The notes under the pieces were generated by a model, which did no database searches, was not told where the DNA came from, and was given only the letters and a program-made list of their open reading frames with translations. 64,000 bases of DNA, from the NCBI GenBank assembly GCA_905215465.1, contig CAJMPT010000002.1, forward strand, positions 49,253-113,252. The letters are read 5' to 3'. The stretch's first letter is position 1. The number at the start of each line of letters is the position of its first letter. Both the position numbers and the translations under genes were made by a program. This stretch comes from an uncultured bacterium. GTDB taxonomy: Bacteria; Actinomycetota; Coriobacteriia; Coriobacteriales; Atopobiaceae. Positions 60,767 to 64,000 of this stretch are shown here, one piece after another.

Positions 60767-60902
60767 TAACAGCGACAATTCCGCGTCGTTCCTCCATACG
60801 ACTCCCGCTTGGCGAGAATTGCCGTCCGCTGGCGGGACATATGGTTGGAGCCTGGGCCTTCGGGACATTCTCTGCCCCACCGCAAGACAGAGGGGAAGGC
60901 CC

Positions 60903-61919
60903 GTGTACACCGTTCTGAGTCATAATTCTGCACTCGAGATGCTCCGTTCCGTGCCACCGCAGACGGGACTGCTCGCAACGCGAGACACACCTCTTGAGGT
61001 GAGTCAGACCAGCTCAAGCCTCAAGCGGCTTAGGTCCCTTATGCCGTCTATGGCCGCAGTGCGGCAGCGCCCCGTCCACATCCTCGTGAGCCCCACTTGC
61101 AGACGAGGATTCCACGAGGAAGTTCGCATCCACCAGACACATCACCCGCGCATTCCTGCGGGACTGTTGCTTGAGGTCAGCGACGACCTTCTATGCTGTG
61201 GTCCAGAGCTGACCTTTCTCCAGATGGCGGGAGAGACCTCCCTGATTGGCGCCTCGGTCCTTGGCTTCGAGCTCTGCGGGGCGTACGCGCACTTCTTGCA
61301 AATGATCTCCGGCTTCTACGACCGCCCCGCTCTGACCTCAAAGGTCAGAATCTCAGAGGCGCTCGCAAAGCTGCCCGGCGCCCGTGGCATCAAGCGCGCC
61401 AAGGAGGCCTTCGCATTGGTTTTGGACGGCTCGAGGTCTCCCATGGAGACCGTCCTTGCTGGAGCCCTTTCCTTTCCGACCTGCCTGGGAGGGTGTGCCT
61501 TCGAGCAACCGCATCTCAACTACGAGGTCATCCTTGACCAGGCGGCGACTGGGGTGGCTGGCGTCTCTCGCTGCTATCTTGACCTTGCCTGGCCCGCCCA
61601 AAAGCGCGCTCTGGAATACGACGGGGCCGCATGGCACACCGATGTCCGCGCAGACCGCCGCCGGCGCGAGGCCCTGGCCCACATGGGTTGGACCGTTAAC
61701 GTCATTGACCTGGGAGACATCTTCAGCATCGCTTCCCTCGCGGGCACCGTGAGACTCATCCAAGATTGCATTCCGCGCGAATCGGATGAGCCAATTGACC
61801 TGGGAAACCTCAAAGACCTACTTGGCAGGCTGCTCAAGGCCACATGCTTTGGGCTCGGAGCCAACGCCGCCCTATTTGGCGTCCCCGTCGAGAAGGGCCT
61901 CATCAACGTGCATCTCTGA
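60903..61919 (+). CDS. DUF559-like nuclease-domain protein
   Basis: A 338-residue protein. The C-terminal part has a VSR/DUF559-type endonuclease pattern: YLDLAWPAQKRALEYDGAAW near 215-234 with Asp, Glu and Asp, then DRRRREALAHMGWTVNVID near 243-261. The N-terminal 200 residues are unlike any family I know. It starts at a GTG with AAGG upstream; an in-frame ATG at 60939 (codon 13) is possible. It sits alone between repeat copies B and C and has ordinary host GC. Function is unknown. Confidence 0.7.
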   Translation: MYTVLSHNSALEMLRSVPPQTGLLATRDTPLEVSQTSSSLKRLRSLMPSMAAVRQRPVHILVSPTCRRGFHEEVRIHQTHHPRIPAGLLLEVSDDLLCCGPELTFLQMAGETSLIGASVLGFELCGAYAHFLQMISGFYDRPALTSKVRISEALAKLPGARGIKRAKEAFALVLDGSRSPMETVLAGALSFPTCLGGCAFEQPHLNYEVILDQAATGVAGVSRCYLDLAWPAQKRALEYDGAAWHTDVRADRRRREALAHMGWTVNVIDLGDIFSIASLAGTVRLIQDCIPRESDEPIDLGNLKDLLGRLLKATCFGLGANAALFGVPVEKGLINVHL

Positions 61920-61931
61920 CGGCGCTCACGA

Positions 61932-62050
61932 TTGCGTGACGTTTTGGTCACGAGCCAGAAAGCACTTCTCGCCAGCACGGGCGTTTGCCCAGTTGGCGAG
62001 AAGTGCTTTTTAATAGTTGCGTATTTGACGTGACGAAAACCGTCACGCAA
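61932..62050 (+). repeat. 119-bp palindromic repeat, copy C
   Basis: Best preserved copy. The ends TTGCGTGACGTTTTGGTCAC and GTGACGAAAACCGTCACGCAA (read as its first 20 bases) are inverted with two or three changes. The inner stem GCACTTCTCGCCA / TGGCGAGAAGTGC plus TTTTTAA can terminate the nuclease gene that ends at 61919. Confidence 0.9.
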
Positions 62051-62080
62051 AAGGACCCCGGGGCGTGGGCCTCGGGGTCC
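62049..62080 (-). terminator. Terminator of the nfn genes
   Basis: On the minus strand GGACCCCGAGG and CCCCGGGGTCC pair, followed by TTTTGCG. It abuts repeat copy C. Confidence 0.8.
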
Positions 62081-62113
62081 TGATGACGCGCTGCGGCTAC
62101 TGGCAAGAAGGCC

Positions 62114-63529
62114 TTAGATCTGGCCCTCGGCGGCAGCCTCGGTGATGCTGGCGGCGGCCTTCTTGCCGGCGCCCATGGCCAGGATGACCGTGGCGGCGCC
62201 CGTCACGATGTCACCGCCGGCCCAGATGCGGGGATCGGTGGTCTGGCCGGTCTCCTCGTCGGCAACGATGTAGCCCCACTTGTTGAGCTCCATCTTGCCG
62301 CCGATCTTTTTTGCGAAGGGGTTGGCGTTGGTGCCGATAGCCGAGATCGCGACGTCGCAGGGGATCTCCTCGATGGCGCCCTCGATGGGCACCGGGCGAC
62401 GACGGCCGGACTCGTCGGGCTCGCCGAGCTCCATCTTCTGGACCTTGACGGCGCACACGGAGCCGTCTTCGCCAGCGACAAACTCGAGCGGGGAGACAAG
62501 CGGCAGAACCTCGACGCCCTCGGCCTTGGCATGGTGCAGCTCGGCGCGACGGCAGGGCATCTCGTCCTCGGTACGGCGGTAAGCGATGATGGCGTGCTCG
62601 GCGCCCAGACGCTTGGCGGTACGGACGGCGTCCATAGCCACGTTGCCGCCGCCAAAGACAACGACGTTCTTGCCGTGCTTGGTGGGGGTGTCGTACTCGG
62701 GGAACTTGTTGGCCTTCATCAGGTTCACGCGGGTGAGGTACTCGTTTGCGAAGAAGACGTTGGGCAGGTTCTCGCCGGGGACGTTGAGGAACTTGGGCAG
62801 GCCAGCGCCGGTCGCCACGTAGATGGCGTCGAAGCCCTGCTCGAACAGCTCCTCGGCCGTGGCCATGTTGCCCACGACGGAGTTGTACTCAAACTTGACG
62901 CCCATGTCCTCCAGGCCGTCAATCTCGCGCTTGACGACCGCCTTGGGCAGACGGAACTCGGGGATGCCGTAGACCAGCACGCCGCCGCCGGTGAAGAAGG
63001 CCTCGAAGACGGTAACGTCAAAGCCGTTGCGGGCGAGCTCGCCGGCGCAGGTGATGCCGGACGGGCCGGAGCCCACGACGGCGACCTTCTTGCCGTTCTT
63101 GGGGGCCATCTTGGGCTTGGAGGCAAGCTCGGGCTGGTCGCCGACGAAGCGCTCCAGCTGGCCGATGGCCACGGGCTCGGACTTCTTGCCGCGGACGCAC
63201 TTGCCCTCGCACTGGTTCTCCTGCGGGCAGACGCGGCCGCAGATGGCCGGCAGCATGGACTCCTCGCGGATGATGTCCAGGGCGCCGCCGAAGTCCTCCT
63301 CGCGGATCTTCTCGATGAACTTGGGGATGTTGATGTTGACCGGGCAGCCCTCGACGCAGAGCGGCTTCTTGCAGTCCATGCAGCGCTCGGCCTCGGCCAG
63401 CGCCATCTCCTTGGTGAAGCCCTTGTCGACGGGACGGAAGTCGCAGGCGCGCTCGGCGGCCGGCTCCTCGTTGTCAGCGGTGCGCGGGGACTTCATGTCC
63501 GGAACAAAGCGACCGTTTACCTGTGGCAT
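62114..63529 (-). CDS. nfnL: NADPH-dependent ferredoxin:NADP oxidoreductase large subunit
   Basis: A 471-residue flavoprotein related to the glutamate synthase small subunit. With the next gene it forms NfnAB, which couples NADH, NADPH and ferredoxin by electron bifurcation. Two 4Fe-4S sets are present: Cys 50, 53, 58, 62 and Cys 96, 100, 106, 110. FAD site VAVVGSGPSGITCAGE near 148, NADPH site VVVFGGGNVAMDAVR near 290 and the late WAGGDIVTGAATVILAMGAGKK follow. Pairing with an NfnS-type gene, not gltB, favours NfnL. Confidence 0.9.
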   Translation of the reverse strand: MPQVNGRFVPDMKSPRTADNEEPAAERACDFRPVDKGFTKEMALAEAERCMDCKKPLCVEGCPVNINIPKFIEKIREEDFGGALDIIREESMLPAICGRVCPQENQCEGKCVRGKKSEPVAIGQLERFVGDQPELASKPKMAPKNGKKVAVVGSGPSGITCAGELARNGFDVTVFEAFFTGGGVLVYGIPEFRLPKAVVKREIDGLEDMGVKFEYNSVVGNMATAEELFEQGFDAIYVATGAGLPKFLNVPGENLPNVFFANEYLTRVNLMKANKFPEYDTPTKHGKNVVVFGGGNVAMDAVRTAKRLGAEHAIIAYRRTEDEMPCRRAELHHAKAEGVEVLPLVSPLEFVAGEDGSVCAVKVQKMELGEPDESGRRRPVPIEGAIEEIPCDVAISAIGTNANPFAKKIGGKMELNKWGYIVADEETGQTTDPRIWAGGDIVTGAATVILAMGAGKKAAASITEAAAEGQI

Positions 63530-64000
63530 GCGCAGTTCGCCTCCTCATAGGCCTTGAGGGACTGGCCCTCCTCGGTACGGTATGCAGCCTGGCGCGCGCG
63601 AAGGTCGTTCCAGTCGACCTTGGTGGCGTCAAAGTCGGGGCCGTCGACGCAGGCAAACTTGGTCTTGCCGTCGACCTCGACGCGGCAGCAGCCGCACATG
63701 CCGGTGCCGTCAACCATGATGGGGTTGAGGCTGGCGGTGATGGGCGTGCCGTACTTCTCGGCCGTCATGGCGGAGAACTTCATCATGGGGACGGGGCCAA
63801 CGCAGAAGACCTGCGTAACGGCCTTGCCCTGGAGCAGGCGCTCCAGCGGGGCGGTGACCACGCCCTTCTCGCCGTAGGAGCCGTCGTCGGTGGTGATGTG
63901 GATGTGGTCGTCGTCCAGCAGCTCGCGGAACTGGTCCTCGAGCAGGAGGAGGTCCTTGGTGCGGGCGCCCATGATGGCGTGCACCTCGTGGCCGGTCTCG
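63517..64000 (-). CDS. nfnS: Ferredoxin:NADP oxidoreductase small subunit, partial
   Basis: The C-terminal 160 residues of an FAD/NAD-binding subunit of the dihydroorotate dehydrogenase electron-transfer type. The frame is open to the window end (ETGHEVHAIMGARTKDLLLL). The NAD site includes VFCVGPVPMMK near 90 of the visible part. The 2Fe-2S cluster is GTGMCGCCRV with FACVDGP. It overlaps nfnL by 13 bases. Confidence 0.88.
   Translation of the reverse strand, partial: ETGHEVHAIMGARTKDLLLLEDQFRELLDDDHIHITTDDGSYGEKGVVTAPLERLLQGKAVTQVFCVGPVPMMKFSAMTAEKYGTPITASLNPIMVDGTGMCGCCRVEVDGKTKFACVDGPDFDATKVDWNDLRARQAAYRTEEGQSLKAYEEANCACHR

Overview
The window looks like a high-GC, Gram-positive Actinobacterium of the class Coriobacteriia, most like Olsenella or another member of the Atopobiaceae. 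This is an inference from gene content and protein style (smpB/rnr/ftsEX block, SARP-type regulator, PTS sugar-acid operon, NfnAB); no 16S gene is present to confirm it. Almost all of the host backbone is GC-rich. The first 2.2 kb, the 18.2-18.6 kb intergenic region and the 27.5-42 kb accessory region are visibly richer in A+T.

Layout. 1-2.2 kb: the end of an integrated element, with a truncated DEDDh exonuclease and a large serine recombinase. The recombinase reading frame runs into the 3' end of the host tmRNA gene. 2.2-10.8 kb: trans-translation and core genes (ssrA, a DUF1275 membrane protein, a threonine/serine exporter, smpB, a TPR-like protein, rnr, ftsX, ftsE). 11-19.4 kb: a sugar-acid catabolic block on the minus strand. 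It holds a transaldolase-like enzyme, KDPG aldolase, a DapA-type aldolase, a SIS isomerase, an HpcH-type aldolase and an ascorbate-type PTS (IIC, IIB, IIA), with a divergent DeoR regulator. 19.5-27.4 kb: YitT protein, prfB, secA and a 1003-residue SARP-like regulator.

27.9-42.1 kb is an accessory region. A type III restriction-modification locus (Mod, Res) is extended by DUF4391 and an SNF2-type helicase, and is followed by a HEPN-like protein, a MerR-like regulator and a small protein. Next come a solitary AbiEi-like antitoxin, a zinc-ribbon protein, an initiator tRNA and a TacA/TacT-type toxin-antitoxin pair. Four same-orientation copies of a ~105-bp repeat with inverted ends separate these modules, so each module sits between two copies.

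42.2-52.8 kb is ordinary backbone: a solute-binding protein, two HAD phosphatases, pepT, malic enzyme, galE, a polyprenyl synthase, a peptidoglycan-binding protein and a P-loop kinase. Two intergenic regions here carry long perfect palindromes. 52.9-60.6 kb is a coherent minus-strand locus: TetR regulator, phosphate acyltransferase, butyrate-kinase-type acyl kinase, thiolase, DUF35 zinc-ribbon/OB protein, acyl carrier protein and two MFS transporters. Two matching dyads (GGCGCnACA-N13-TGTAGCGC) precede the acyltransferase and the thiolase. I read this as a regulated pathway that takes up a compound, cleaves or forms a C-C bond with the thiolase/DUF35/ACP set, and conserves energy through acyl phosphate. 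The substrate is unknown. 60.6-62.1 kb holds a DUF559-like nuclease gene between two copies of a second ~119-bp repeat, whose third copy ends the kinase gene at 52.8 kb. The window closes with nfnL and most of nfnS, an electron-bifurcating transhydrogenase.

The best candidates for something undescribed are the repeat-delimited accessory modules with the helicase/DUF4391/type III locus, the TetR-thiolase-DUF35-ACP-acyl kinase locus with its paired operators, and the two families of short palindromic repeats.
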